A stretch of 64,000 nt of DNA from Streptomyces omiyaensis (GTDB lineage: Bacteria > Actinomycetota > Actinomycetes > Streptomycetales > Streptomycetaceae): the NCBI RefSeq assembly GCF_014650895.1, contig NZ_BMVV01000013.1:125097-189096 (forward strand), given 5' to 3'. This document shows positions 51,349-59,965 of this stretch, one piece after another. The notes under the pieces are model-generated. The model searched no databases and was not told the origin of the DNA. It was given only the letters and a program-made list of their open reading frames with translations. Both the position numbers and the translations under genes were made by a program. How positions within the stretch are numbered: the first letter of the stretch is position 1; each line of letters starts with the position of its first letter.

Positions 51349-51767
51349 GACGAAGTCGTCCTCTCGTGTCGTGGTACGGCCGCCCCAGGGGGAGGGGAGG
51401 CCGCTGCCGTGGGGCGGCCCCGCCACTGTGGGGGCGGCGCGGAACGCCGTCATCGGCACAATCACCGGTCCCGGGCCGCCGGAAGCGGCCGCACCGCCGG
51501 GCCGGGACGTGTGCTCCCGCCCTCCTCGCCTTCCTCGCCCCCCCTGCCTTCCTCGTCCTCCCCGCCGCCCCCTCCCCGCCGTCCCCTGCTCGCCCGGCCT
51601 CCACAGCCTCCCGCCCGGCGGCCGCCGATGCCCGCTCGCCCCGATTCCGCCCCCGATTCCGCCCTCGGTTCCGCCCCGCTCCCGCCCCCGCCCGGGCCGC
51701 GGGCGCCGGGCCCGTGGCAGACTGCGGGCCTCACCGCTCACCCCGCGACCGGCCGACTGGAGGCCCG
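51349..51767. other. Intergenic region between divergent hydrolase genes
   Basis: These 419 bases contain no convincing gene. The left part should hold the polyester-hydrolase promoter, though no strong box is seen. From about 51515 to 51600 the plus strand is almost all pyrimidine. Three 12-bp units (CCCGATTCCGCC twice, then CTCGGTTCCGCC) run from 51640 to 51675. The right end carries the ribosome site CTGGAGG for the next gene. Confidence 0.5.
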
Positions 51768-52418
51768 ATGACCGTCCCTTCCCGGTCCGCCGCCCCGCCC
51801 GAGCTGCTCGTGCGGTACGGGACCGAGGCGCCCGCCGGTGCCGTGCTGCTGCTGCACGGGGGGCGCGCCGACGGGCTGGAGGCCCCGCCGCTGCTCAACC
51901 TGCCCGCCCTGCGCATGCGGCCCTTCGCCGGGGCGCTGCGGCGGGCCGTGCGCGGGCGGGCGGTCCTGGTCGCCGAGGCCCGCTACCGGCACCGTGGCTG
52001 GAACGGGGAGCGCGCCGACGCCGCCCGGGACGCCGAGGCCGCGCTCGCCGGGCTGCGGGCCCGCTTCGGGGAGACGCCGGTGGTCCTCGTCGGCCACTCC
52101 ATGGGCGGCCGGGCCGCGCTCGCCGTCGCCGGGGACCCGGCCGTCCTGGGCGTCGTCGCCCTCGCGCCCTGGTGCCCCCCGGGCGAGCCGGTCGCGCACC
52201 TGGCGGGACGCCGCCTGCACCTCCTCCACGACGAGACGGACCGGGTCACGGCGGCCCGCGACTCATGGGCGTTCGTCCGCCGGGCCCGGGAGGCCGGCGC
52301 GGACGCCACCGGCGTCCCCATGCCGGCCGGCGGCCACGCCATGCTGCGCGACGCCCGCCTGTGGCACCGGCGCGCCACCGAGCTGGCCCTGGAGACCCTG
52401 GCGTCCTCACCCGCCTGA
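51768..52418 (+). CDS. Small alpha/beta hydrolase
   Basis: 216 residues. AVLLLHGGRADG (oxyanion region), VVLVGHSMGGRAAL (nucleophile GHSMG) and a late GGHAML (catalytic His) mark the alpha/beta hydrolase fold of the dienelactone-hydrolase-like type. No signal peptide: cytoplasmic. GGAGG precedes ATG 51768. The substrate is unknown. Confidence 0.85.
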   Translation: MTVPSRSAAPPELLVRYGTEAPAGAVLLLHGGRADGLEAPPLLNLPALRMRPFAGALRRAVRGRAVLVAEARYRHRGWNGERADAARDAEAALAGLRARFGETPVVLVGHSMGGRAALAVAGDPAVLGVVALAPWCPPGEPVAHLAGRRLHLLHDETDRVTAARDSWAFVRRAREAGADATGVPMPAGGHAMLRDARLWHRRATELALETLASSPA

Positions 52419-52600
52419 CGCGACCCCGCCCCCGCCCCCGTACCTCCCCCCGCATCGCCCTCGTGTCGCTTCCGTATCGCGCTCGATTCGCGGGAAAGGG
52501 CATATCGGGACAGGATCGGGCGGAGAGGGGCGTGTGGCGACGCCCCCGCGCGGCCGCGGGGCCCGGTCCCGCCGTCCCGCGCGTGTCCGAGGAGGCGGCA

Positions 52601-53089
52601 GTGTCTGAGCTCATCGTGATCGGGTACGAGGACCGTGCCGTCGCCGAGGAGGCCCTCGGCACGGTGCAGGAGCTCCAGCGCGACCAGGTGGTGGTGCTCA
52701 ACGGCCTGGCGGTCGTCTCCGTGGACACGGAGGGCCGCACGCACGTCGACACCTCGAACCGGGTCGTCGGGGTCACCGCCGCGACGGGCGCCCTGTGGGG
52801 CACCATCTTCGGCATCCTCTTCCTCGCCCCGGCGGTGGGCGCCCTCGCCGGGGCGGCGCTCGGCGGACTCGTCGGCCGGCTCAGCCGGTCCGGCGTCGAC
52901 GAGCGGTTCCGGCAGCAGGTCGGCGACCTGCTGCGGCCCGGTTCGGCGGCCGTCGTGCTCATGGCCGCGAAGCTCACCGAGGACAAGTTCACCGCGGCGA
53001 TGCAGCGCCACGGGGGCACCCTCCTCAAGACCTCGCTCAGCGACGCGGACGAGCGGGAACTGGCGGAGCAGCTCGCCGGCTCCGGGTGA
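52601..53089 (+). CDS. DUF1269-type membrane protein
   Basis: 162 residues. SELIVIGYEDRAVAEEALGTVQEL begins the domain; GVTAATGALWGTIFGILFLAPAVGALAGAALGGLVG is a Gly-rich hydrophobic hairpin that should insert in the membrane; the C-terminus SAAVVLMAAKLTEDKFTAAM is again soluble. This is the DUF1269 pattern, function unknown. GGAGGCGGCA precedes GTG 52601. The baeRF-type gene follows 135 bases later. Confidence 0.8.
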   Translation: MSELIVIGYEDRAVAEEALGTVQELQRDQVVVLNGLAVVSVDTEGRTHVDTSNRVVGVTAATGALWGTIFGILFLAPAVGALAGAALGGLVGRLSRSGVDERFRQQVGDLLRPGSAAVVLMAAKLTEDKFTAAMQRHGGTLLKTSLSDADERELAEQLAGSG

Positions 53090-53224
53090 CCGGAGTGCGC
53101 GTGCCCGGGCCCACGTCCCGCGCGCTCCCGTGCCCCCGCCCCGTCCCCCACCCCCTCCCCGCCCCGCGCCTGCGTTCGCCCCGGCGGCGCCCGTCCGTCC
53201 GACCCCCACAGGAAGGCCCCCTCC

Positions 53225-54319
53225 ATGGACCCCGTGCTCAGCAGTGAGGTGCTCGCGAAGCTGCGCCGGCCCCGGCCGTACCCGGCCGTCTCGCTGGTGA
53301 TGCCGACGCACCGCCGCGAACCGGACAACACCCAGGACCCGGTGCGCCTGCGCAATCTCCTCGCCGAGGCCGAGAAGGCGCTCACGGCCGATCCGGACGT
53401 GCCGCGCGAGCGGCGTCTCGACATCCTCGACCAGCTGGGCCGCGCCGCCGCCGAGGTCGACCTCGCGCACGCCGAGGACGGGCTCGTCATCTACGCCGCG
53501 CAGGGCGAGCGGCAGGTGTGGTCGCTGCCCCGCACCGTGCCCGAGCGGGTCGTCCTCGCCGACACCTTCCTCACCCGGAACCTCGTCGCCGCCCGCGCCG
53601 CCGAACAGCCCTACTGGGCCCTGGCCGTCGCCGCCGACCGGGTCTCCCTCTGGAGCGGCGACCCCGAACGGGCCCGCGAGGCCACCCGGGACGGCTTCCC
53701 GCTGACCCGCGGCCTGGAGGACCCGGACGCCGAGCGCAAGGAGCGCGTCGGCGACCTGCCCAGCACCTTCCAGGACGAGGCCACGCGGCAGTTCCTGCGG
53801 GAGGCGCACGAGAAGCTGCGGGTCGTCCTCTCCGCCGATCCCCGCCCGCTGTACGTCCTCGGCGCGGCCGAGGCCCTCGCCCTCCTGGAGGAGCTGGGCC
53901 CGCTCGCCCCGGACGCGGTGACCGTCCGGCACGGCGGTCTCGCCGACGGCCCGGCCGCCGCCGTCCACACCGCCGTCGAGCCGTCCCGGGCCGCCCGCGC
54001 CGCCGACGCCGTGCGGGCGGTCGCGTCCGAGCTCGACGCGGCGCGCGGCAGGCGCGAGTTCGCGGGCGGCATCGACGAGGTGTGGCGGGCGGCCAAGGAG
54101 GGCCGGGCACGCCTCGTCGCCGTCGAGGACGACTACCGGACGGTCGTGCGCGAGGAGGGCGACCATCTGGAACCGGCCGACCCCGCCGACCCCGGAGCCC
54201 GCGACGACATGGTCGACGAGATCGTCGAGCGGGCCCTGGACACCGGCGCCGAGGTGAGGTTCGTCCCCGGCGGCGCGCTCGACGGCCAGGGTCACATCGC
54301 CGCGGTCCTCCGCTACTGA
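53225..54319 (+). CDS. baeRF-family (archaeo-eukaryotic release-factor-like) protein
   Basis: 364 residues. SLVMPTHRREPDNTQDPVRLRNLL at the N-terminus, ADTFLTRNLVAARAAEQPYWALAVAADRVSLW in the middle and EVRFVPGGALDGQGHIAAVLRY at the end match the baeRF3-like family of proteins related to eRF1 domains 2-3, sometimes labelled chemotaxis proteins. These are thought to act on stalled ribosomes or stress-linked translation; the GGQ catalytic motif of true release factors is not seen as such. A hairpin follows the gene. Confidence 0.8.
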   Translation: MDPVLSSEVLAKLRRPRPYPAVSLVMPTHRREPDNTQDPVRLRNLLAEAEKALTADPDVPRERRLDILDQLGRAAAEVDLAHAEDGLVIYAAQGERQVWSLPRTVPERVVLADTFLTRNLVAARAAEQPYWALAVAADRVSLWSGDPERAREATRDGFPLTRGLEDPDAERKERVGDLPSTFQDEATRQFLREAHEKLRVVLSADPRPLYVLGAAEALALLEELGPLAPDAVTVRHGGLADGPAAAVHTAVEPSRAARAADAVRAVASELDAARGRREFAGGIDEVWRAAKEGRARLVAVEDDYRTVVREEGDHLEPADPADPGARDDMVDEIVERALDTGAEVRFVPGGALDGQGHIAAVLRY

Positions 54320-54331
54320 GGACCGCCCTTC

Positions 54332-54356
54332 CGCTCCGCGATCGCACCGCGGAGCG
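54332..54356 (+). terminator. Hairpin terminator
   Basis: CGCTCCGCG pairs with CGCGGAGCG around a 7-base loop, 12 bases after the baeRF-type stop codon. Two copies of GCCGACTCCGCGCGCCC follow in the next 150 bases. Confidence 0.65.
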
Positions 54357-54546
54357 CCGGGCCGGGCCGCCCTCACGGGCGTCCCGGCCCGTGCGTGTCC
54401 GGTCGACGCACCGCCCGGCCCCGCGCGCGCCGACTCCGCGCGCCCGGTCCCGTGCACGCCGACTCCGCGCGCCCCGGCCCCGTGCGCGGCGCGGCGCACG
54501 GCCCGTGCGCGTACCCGCTCGCGGCTGGGCTGTATACGCTGGTCGG

Positions 54547-55062
54547 GTGGCCAGCGGAGAGGGGAAGCGGGACGTGCGGGACGGTCGGGGCGAGGACGGC
54601 GGGACGCCGGGCGGCGAGGACGTCGGGCTGCAGCGGTTCGCCGTCGCGCTGCGCCGCACCCTCGGCGAGGTGAACCGCGTGGCGCACGGGTTCGCCGCCG
54701 ACCAGCGGCTGCACCCCACCGACGTCCAGGCCCTCTCCTTCGTCCTCGACCACGACGGCCCCGTCACCCCCGGCCTGCTCCGCACCCACCTGGGGCTGAC
54801 CTCGGGCGCGGTGACCGCCTGCCTCGACCGGCTGGAGAAGGCCGGGCACGTCCGGCGCACCCGGGAGAGCGCCGACCGGCGGGTGGTGCACGTCGAGTAC
54901 GCCGACGGAGCCAGGACCGCCGCCCGCGACCACTTCCGCCCGCTCGCCGAGGCGACGGAGAAGGCCAGGGCGCGCTTCGACGCGGACGAGCTCCGCACGG
55001 TCCTGCGCTTTCTCGAGGCCCTCAACGAGGAACTGGCCGAGCTCCGGGTGCCCCGGCGCTGA
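54547..55062 (+). CDS. MarR-family transcriptional regulator
   Basis: 171 residues. The winged helix is clear: HPTDVQALSFVLDHDGPVT, LLRTHLGLTSGAVTACLDRLEKAG and HVRRTRESADRRVVHVEY (recognition helix and wing with the DRR motif). MarR regulators usually respond to small phenolic or oxidised ligands. GTG 54547 has no ribosome site, but TACGCT (54535-54540) ends 6 bases before it, so a leaderless transcript is likely. The first 25 residues are charged and poorly conserved. It is convergent with the PAS-SpoIIE gene. Confidence 0.88.
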   Translation: MASGEGKRDVRDGRGEDGGTPGGEDVGLQRFAVALRRTLGEVNRVAHGFAADQRLHPTDVQALSFVLDHDGPVTPGLLRTHLGLTSGAVTACLDRLEKAGHVRRTRESADRRVVHVEYADGARTAARDHFRPLAEATEKARARFDADELRTVLRFLEALNEELAELRVPRR

Positions 55063-55095
55063 CCGTCCGGCGGCGCGGGCGCGTCCGGGCCGCCG

Positions 55096-57375
55096 TCAAA
55101 GCTCCCCGTCCGCCCGGAAGGCCAGCAGCGCCGTGTCGTCGCGGTGGTCCGAGAGCCCCTGGAGGATCCTGAGCAGGTCGGGGAGGGACCGGCGGCGGCA
55201 CAGCGTGGCCTCGGCGGCCAGCCGGCGCTGCCCCTCGTCGATGGGGGCGGAGGGCGTCTCGATGAGGCCGTCGGTGTAGAGGAGCAGCGTGTCCCCCGGG
55301 CGCAGGACGTGGCCGTGGGTCGCACGGGCGAGGTCCGAGGCCATGCAGAGCGGCGGGTCGGCCGCGCCGGGGAGGTAGCGGGCGTCGCCGCCGGCCGGGA
55401 CGAGCAGGGGCGGCGGGTGGCCCGCGCTGGACCAGGTCAGCAGCCAGGTGCCGTCCCCGCGGCGGCGCAGGGCCGCGTGCAGCGCGGTGGCCAGCGGGGC
55501 GGTGGCCAGGCCCGCGGAGACCTGGTCGAGGCGGGCGAGGACCTCGTGCGGCGGGGCCTCGGAGCCGCCCGCGTACGCCAGTGCCCGCAGCATGCTGCGC
55601 ATCTGCCCCATCGCGGTGGCCGCCGTCAGGTCGTGGCCCGCGACGTCCCCGATGCCGAGGACGAGCGTGCCGTCCGGCAGCGTGAAGGCGTCGTACCAGT
55701 CCCCGCCGATCTCGCCGGTGGAGCTGGCCGGCTGGTAGCGGGCGGCCAGCGTCGCGCCCCGCACCGCGGGCGGCTCCGTCAGGTGCGCCCGCTGGAGGCC
55801 GAGCGCCGTGCGCCGCGCCCGCTGGAGGTCCAGGACCCTGCGGATGGGGCGCTGGGCGTGGTGCAGCACCTCCCGCAGGAGCTCGGTCTCGGCCGGTCCG
55901 GGGATCGGGGTGTCGCCGTTGCTGCTGGTGGCGGCGTAGCCGAGCACGAGGTCGTCCACGATCAGCGGGACGAGGGTCAGGCTGGTGGCCCCGGAGGCGC
56001 GCAGCCAGCGCTCGCTGACGGTGGGGATGAGCCCGGGCGGCACGGGGGCGCCGGGTTCGAGGCGGAAGGTGACCGGTTCCCGCTTCACCAGGACGTCGCG
56101 GACCGCGGGCGTGACCGCCAGCCGCTGGCCGCGCAGCGCGGGCGGGGCGGGCAGCCCGGGCCGGGTCGCCGACGCGATCCGGCGAGCCGTCACGCCCGCG
56201 TGCTCCGGAAGCGGCCACTCGTCGTGCGACAGGAGCAGGATCAGGCAGGCGTCGGTGAGCTCGGGCACCACCACGTCCACGACCTCGGCGAAGGCCTCGG
56301 GCAGGTCGGTCCCGGAGACCGCCGCGACCTGGGCGAGCAGCCGCTCGCGCAGGCGGGTGCCCCAGGCGTCCTCGATGTCGGCGGTCGCCGACACCCACTC
56401 GGCGATCCGCCCGTCCCTCAGCACCGGCACCGAGCGGGTGGACAGATGCCGGTACGAACCGTCCCCCGCCCGCACCCGGAACGTCGCCTCGAAGACGCCC
56501 GGCCGGTCCCCGCCGTCCGCCGCCCGCCGCCACGCGGCGCTCAGCTTCTCGCGGTCGCGGGGGTGGATGCGCGGGTACCAGCCCTCGTCCGCGCGCGGGT
56601 GCCAGGGCGAGCCCGTCAGCTGCTCCCAGCCGGGGACGAGCTCCTCCATCGTCCCGTCGGCCCCCCTCACCCACACCATCTGCGAGACGGCGGAGACGAG
56701 GGCCTCGTACCGCTGGAGCGTCTGGGTCTCCGCGGTGGTGTCCATGGCCAGGACGAGGATCCCGGGGCCCTCGGCCGTGGTGACCGGGCTGCACGAGTAG
56801 ACGAAGTGCCGGGCCTGTCCGGGGGCCCCGGGGTCGGTCCGCCGCTCGCCGACGACCTGCCGGGCCCGGCCCGTGGCCCGTACGGAGTCGAGGACGGCCA
56901 GGAAGCGGTACCCGTCGGAGTCGGGGAAGGCGGCGTGGGCCGGAAGGCCGTTCCGGCGGGCGCCGAACAGCCGGGCGAAGGCGGAGTTGGTGTACAGCAG
57001 CCGGTCCTCGGGCCCCGCGAGCACGGCCACGGCGGCGACGGTCCCGTCGAACATCCGCGGATCGAACGGCGGCCCGTCCCCGGCCCCAGCGTCCCCGGCC
57101 CCCTCGGTCCCGGCCCCCTCGGGACGCGGCCCCGCCCCGTCCCCGGCGAGATCCGCCCCGCCCCCGGACGGCCCGGCCCCGGACGCCCCGCCCTCGGACG
57201 CCCCGCCCTCGGACGGCCCGGCCTCGGACGGCCCGGCCTCGGACGGCCCGGCCTCGGACGGCCCGGCCTCGGACGGCCCGGCCCCCGACAGGCCGGCTCC
57301 GGACGGGCCGGCCCCCGACCCGGGCGCGTCCGTCCCCGGTCCCTCGGGCCCTCCCTGGCTGTCGCCGGCGTTCAC
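55096..57375 (-). CDS. PAS-PAS-GAF-SpoIIE serine phosphatase with GPSEA repeats
   Basis: 759 residues. Residues about 15-100 are a low-complexity tail with repeated GPSEA or GASEG units (15-bp DNA repeats, about 57180-57310). Two PAS-type domains follow (about 105-215 and 225-345, with FEATFRVRAGDGSYRHLSTRS), then a GAF-like region (about 350-500) and a SpoIIE/PP2C phosphatase (about 520-757) with IGGDWYDAFTLPDG, GIGDVAGHDLTAA and LLLYTDGLIE, all metal-binding acids present. It has no HATPase domain, unlike the paralogue at 23.4-25.3 kb. GTG 57375 follows GGGAG. Confidence 0.88.
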   Translation of the reverse strand: MNAGDSQGGPEGPGTDAPGSGAGPSGAGLSGAGPSEAGPSEAGPSEAGPSEAGPSEGGASEGGASGAGPSGGGADLAGDGAGPRPEGAGTEGAGDAGAGDGPPFDPRMFDGTVAAVAVLAGPEDRLLYTNSAFARLFGARRNGLPAHAAFPDSDGYRFLAVLDSVRATGRARQVVGERRTDPGAPGQARHFVYSCSPVTTAEGPGILVLAMDTTAETQTLQRYEALVSAVSQMVWVRGADGTMEELVPGWEQLTGSPWHPRADEGWYPRIHPRDREKLSAAWRRAADGGDRPGVFEATFRVRAGDGSYRHLSTRSVPVLRDGRIAEWVSATADIEDAWGTRLRERLLAQVAAVSGTDLPEAFAEVVDVVVPELTDACLILLLSHDEWPLPEHAGVTARRIASATRPGLPAPPALRGQRLAVTPAVRDVLVKREPVTFRLEPGAPVPPGLIPTVSERWLRASGATSLTLVPLIVDDLVLGYAATSSNGDTPIPGPAETELLREVLHHAQRPIRRVLDLQRARRTALGLQRAHLTEPPAVRGATLAARYQPASSTGEIGGDWYDAFTLPDGTLVLGIGDVAGHDLTAATAMGQMRSMLRALAYAGGSEAPPHEVLARLDQVSAGLATAPLATALHAALRRRGDGTWLLTWSSAGHPPPLLVPAGGDARYLPGAADPPLCMASDLARATHGHVLRPGDTLLLYTDGLIETPSAPIDEGQRRLAAEATLCRRRSLPDLLRILQGLSDHRDDTALLAFRADGEL

Positions 57376-57557
57376 GCTCCCATCATGGCGGCGCGGACGG
57401 ATCCCGGCCCGCCGCGGTGCGGCCGGACGGCGGCGTCCGGGGTGGTTGACGCGCGTCGACCCGACAGGCCAGGCTTCCTCCCGACAGGCGCTTTCTGACA
57501 GATGCATGACATGCAAGGTCCCCGCTGTACGTGCCCACCGAGGTGGAGGTCCGTCCG

Positions 57558-58358
57558 ATGTCCGCGCACACCCGCGCTCCCGTCCCGCACGCCCCGCACG
57601 CCCCGTCCGTCTCCCTCGTCTCCCTCGCGTCCCCCCTGGGCCGGCTCCTGCTCGCCCTGGTGCTGCTGGTCGCCGGCCTCGCCGGGGTCGTGGCCGGCGC
57701 GGGCCCCGCCCGCGCCGACGGCTGTTACACCTGGTCGCGCACCCTCTCCCAGGGGGCGACCGGGGCCGACGTCACCCAGCTCCAGATCCGCGTCGCCGGC
57801 TACCCCGGTTACGGCGGGGTCCTCGAGATCGACGGCTCCTACGGCCCGGCCACCGCCGCCGCCGTCACGCGCTTCCAGTCCGCCTACGGCCTGGCCGCGG
57901 ACGGGGTCGCCGGGCCCGCGACCTTCAGCAAGCTCTACGCGCTCCAGGACGACGACTGCACGCCGATCCACTTCACCTACGCCGAGCTGAACACCTGCAA
58001 CTCCACCTGGGCCGGCGGGGCGGTCAGCGCCGCCACCGCCAAGTCGAACGCCCTGCGCACCATGTGGAAGCTGGAGGCCCTCCGGCACGCCCTCGGCGAC
58101 CAGCCCCTGCGGGTGACCAGCGGCTTCCGCAGCACCTCCTGCAACGCGGCGGTCGGCGGAGCGTCGAACAGCCGGCACCTCTACGGCGACGCGGCCGACC
58201 TCGGCGCCGGCCCGCACACGCTCTGCCGCCTCGCCCAGCAGGCCCGCAACCACGGCTTCAACGGCATCCTCGGCCCCGGCTACCCCGGGCACTCCGACCA
58301 CGCCCACGTCGACCACCGGCCCAGCCGCTACTGGTCCGCCTCGTCCTGCGGGATCTGA
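57558..58358 (+). CDS. Zinc D-Ala-D-Ala carboxypeptidase (M15A) with peptidoglycan-binding domain
   Basis: 266 residues. A signal peptide (about 1-53) is followed by a PG_binding_1 domain (about 60-128: GATGADVTQLQIRVAGYPG, ATAAAVTRFQSAYGLAADG). The M15A catalytic part has TSGFRSTSCN, then His207 and Asp214 in SRHLYGDAAD and His250 in HSDHAHVDH; these are the zinc ligands of the S. albus G enzyme, with His248 as catalytic partner. It trims peptidoglycan stem peptides outside the cell. GGAGGT fits ATG 57558. Confidence 0.92.
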   Translation: MSAHTRAPVPHAPHAPSVSLVSLASPLGRLLLALVLLVAGLAGVVAGAGPARADGCYTWSRTLSQGATGADVTQLQIRVAGYPGYGGVLEIDGSYGPATAAAVTRFQSAYGLAADGVAGPATFSKLYALQDDDCTPIHFTYAELNTCNSTWAGGAVSAATAKSNALRTMWKLEALRHALGDQPLRVTSGFRSTSCNAAVGGASNSRHLYGDAADLGAGPHTLCRLAQQARNHGFNGILGPGYPGHSDHAHVDHRPSRYWSASSCGI

Positions 58359-58363
58359 TCCGA

Positions 58364-58412
58364 CGCCGCTCCGGCCCGGCCCCGCGGGCGCGGCGGCCGG
58401 GCCGGAGCGGCG
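58364..58412. terminator. Strong 18-bp bidirectional hairpin
   Basis: CGCCGCTCCGGCCCGGCC (58364-58381) pairs perfectly with its complement at 58395-58412 around a 13-base loop. It lies between the convergent peptidase and NUDIX-like genes. Confidence 0.8.
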
Positions 58413-58418
58413 AGCGGG

Positions 58419-58955
58419 TCAGTAGGTGACGCCGACGTGGGCCAGGGCCTGCTTGAGGAGGACGCCGTGGCCGCCGGGCATCTCGCTCTGGACGGCGGGG
58501 GAGGCGGCCTCCTGGGGGGTGAACCAGACCAGGTCGAGGGCGTCCTGGCGGGGCCGGCAGTCGCCGCTGACGGGGACGATGTAGGCGAGCGACACCGCGT
58601 GCTGGCGGGGGTCGTGGAACGGGGTGATGCCCGCGGTCGGGAAGTACTCCGCGACCGTGAAGGGCTGGAGCGCGGCCGGCACGCGGGGCAGGGCCACCGG
58701 GCCCAGGTCCTTCTCCAGGTGGCGCAGCAGGGCGTCCCGGACGCGCTCGTGGTGCATGACGCGCCCGGAGACGAGGGTGCGGTTGATCGTTCCGTCGGCG
58801 CCGATGCGGAGCAGAAGTCCGATGCTCGTGACTTCGCCGCTGTCGTCCACCCGCACGGGAATCGCGTCGACGTACAGGATCGGCATCCGGGCGCGGGCCG
58901 TGTCCAGCTCGTCCGAGGTCATCCAGCCGGGCGTGGTCTCAGTCATGTCAGACAT
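58419..58955 (-). CDS. NUDIX-like (DUF4916) protein
   Basis: 178 residues. ILYVDAIPVRVDDSGEVTSIGLLLRI and LVSGRVMHHERVRDALLRHLEKDLG, with VSLAYIVPVSGDCRP and LDLVWFTPQEA, follow the beta-alpha-beta NUDIX layout of DUF4916. The classical G-x5-E-x7-REUxEExGU box is not intact, so hydrolase activity is doubtful. ATG 58955 has TATGAT ending 6 bases before it on the coding strand; a leaderless transcript is likely. Confidence 0.8.
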   Translation of the reverse strand: MSDMTETTPGWMTSDELDTARARMPILYVDAIPVRVDDSGEVTSIGLLLRIGADGTINRTLVSGRVMHHERVRDALLRHLEKDLGPVALPRVPAALQPFTVAEYFPTAGITPFHDPRQHAVSLAYIVPVSGDCRPRQDALDLVWFTPQEAASPAVQSEMPGGHGVLLKQALAHVGVTY

Positions 58956-59020
58956 CGCCTGATCATACTTTCCGCCACGGCCGCTCCGCCGCGATTCCGG
59001 CATCCGCCGTTCGAGTGGGT

Positions 59021-59057
59021 CTCCCGGGGCACCGGACGGAGGCCGGCGCCCCGGGAG
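59021..59057 (-). terminator. Hairpin downstream of the second sugar importer
   Basis: CTCCCGGGGC (59021-59030) pairs with GCCCCGGGAG (59048-59057), about 60 bases after the last permease stop codon. Confidence 0.55.
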
Positions 59058-59116
59058 CCATGGACTGCGGGTCGTGGGTCGTGAGTTCTGGACCGCAGGG
59101 CGGATCGTGGGTCGGT

Positions 59117-59965
59117 CTACTTCACCGAACCCGCCATCACCCCCCGTACGAAGTGCTTCTGGAAGGCGAAGAAGACCACCAGGGGGACGGCCAGGGAGAG
59201 GAACGCGCCGGGGGCGAGCACGCCGATGTTGCTGCCGAACTGCCGCATCTGCGACTGGAGCGCCACCGTCAGCGGCTGGGACTCCCCGTCGGCGAAGAGC
59301 AGCGCCACCAGCATGTCGTTCCACACCCAGAGGAACTGGAAGATCGCCAGACTCGCGAGCGCCGGTCTCCCCAGGGGCAGCACGAGCCGCCGGAAGATCC
59401 GCCACTCGCCGCCCCCGTCGAGCCGTGCCGCCTCCAGCATCTCGCGGGGGATCTCGGCGAAGAAGTTCCGCAGCAGGAAGACCCCGAACGGCAGCCCGTA
59501 CGCCACGTGGAAGAGGACGACCCCGGCGACCGTCCCGAAGAGCCCGACGGCGCCGAAGAGCTTCGCCACCGGCAGCAGCCCGATCTGCACCGGGACCACC
59601 AGCAGTCCGACCACCACCAGGAAGAGGGCGTCGCGGCCGGGGAACTCCAGCCAGGCGAAGGCGTATCCGGCGAGCGCCGCCAGTCCGACGACGAGGACGG
59701 TGGTGGGCACCGAGATCAGGACCGTGTTCCAGAAGGCCTGGACGAGCCCCGAGTCCGCGAGCAGCGCGCGGTAGTTGTCGAAGGACAGCTGGGACGGTTC
59801 GAGGAGCGCGGTCCACCAGCCGTCCGAGGCGTTGTCCCGTTCCGAGCGCAGGGAGGAGAGCAGCAGCCCGGCCATCGGGGTGATCCAGACGAGGGCGACC
59901 AGCAGGAGCAGGGTCCGCACCGCCGTGCCGCCGAGCCACCGGGTGACGCGCGCGGGCCCGTTCAC
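59117..59965 (-). CDS. Sugar ABC transporter permease (MalG type), second importer
   Basis: 282 residues with six hydrophobic helices. EAARLDGGGEWRIFRRLVLP is the EAA loop. The LFLVVVGLLVVPVQIGLLPV and FLWVWNDMLVALLF stretches are typical of the MalG branch. GTG 59965 overlaps the preceding stop (GTGA, 59962-59965), and GGAAGGGCGG lies upstream. It pairs with the MalF-type permease. Confidence 0.92.
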   Translation of the reverse strand: MNGPARVTRWLGGTAVRTLLLLVALVWITPMAGLLLSSLRSERDNASDGWWTALLEPSQLSFDNYRALLADSGLVQAFWNTVLISVPTTVLVVGLAALAGYAFAWLEFPGRDALFLVVVGLLVVPVQIGLLPVAKLFGAVGLFGTVAGVVLFHVAYGLPFGVFLLRNFFAEIPREMLEAARLDGGGEWRIFRRLVLPLGRPALASLAIFQFLWVWNDMLVALLFADGESQPLTVALQSQMRQFGSNIGVLAPGAFLSLAVPLVVFFAFQKHFVRGVMAGSVK

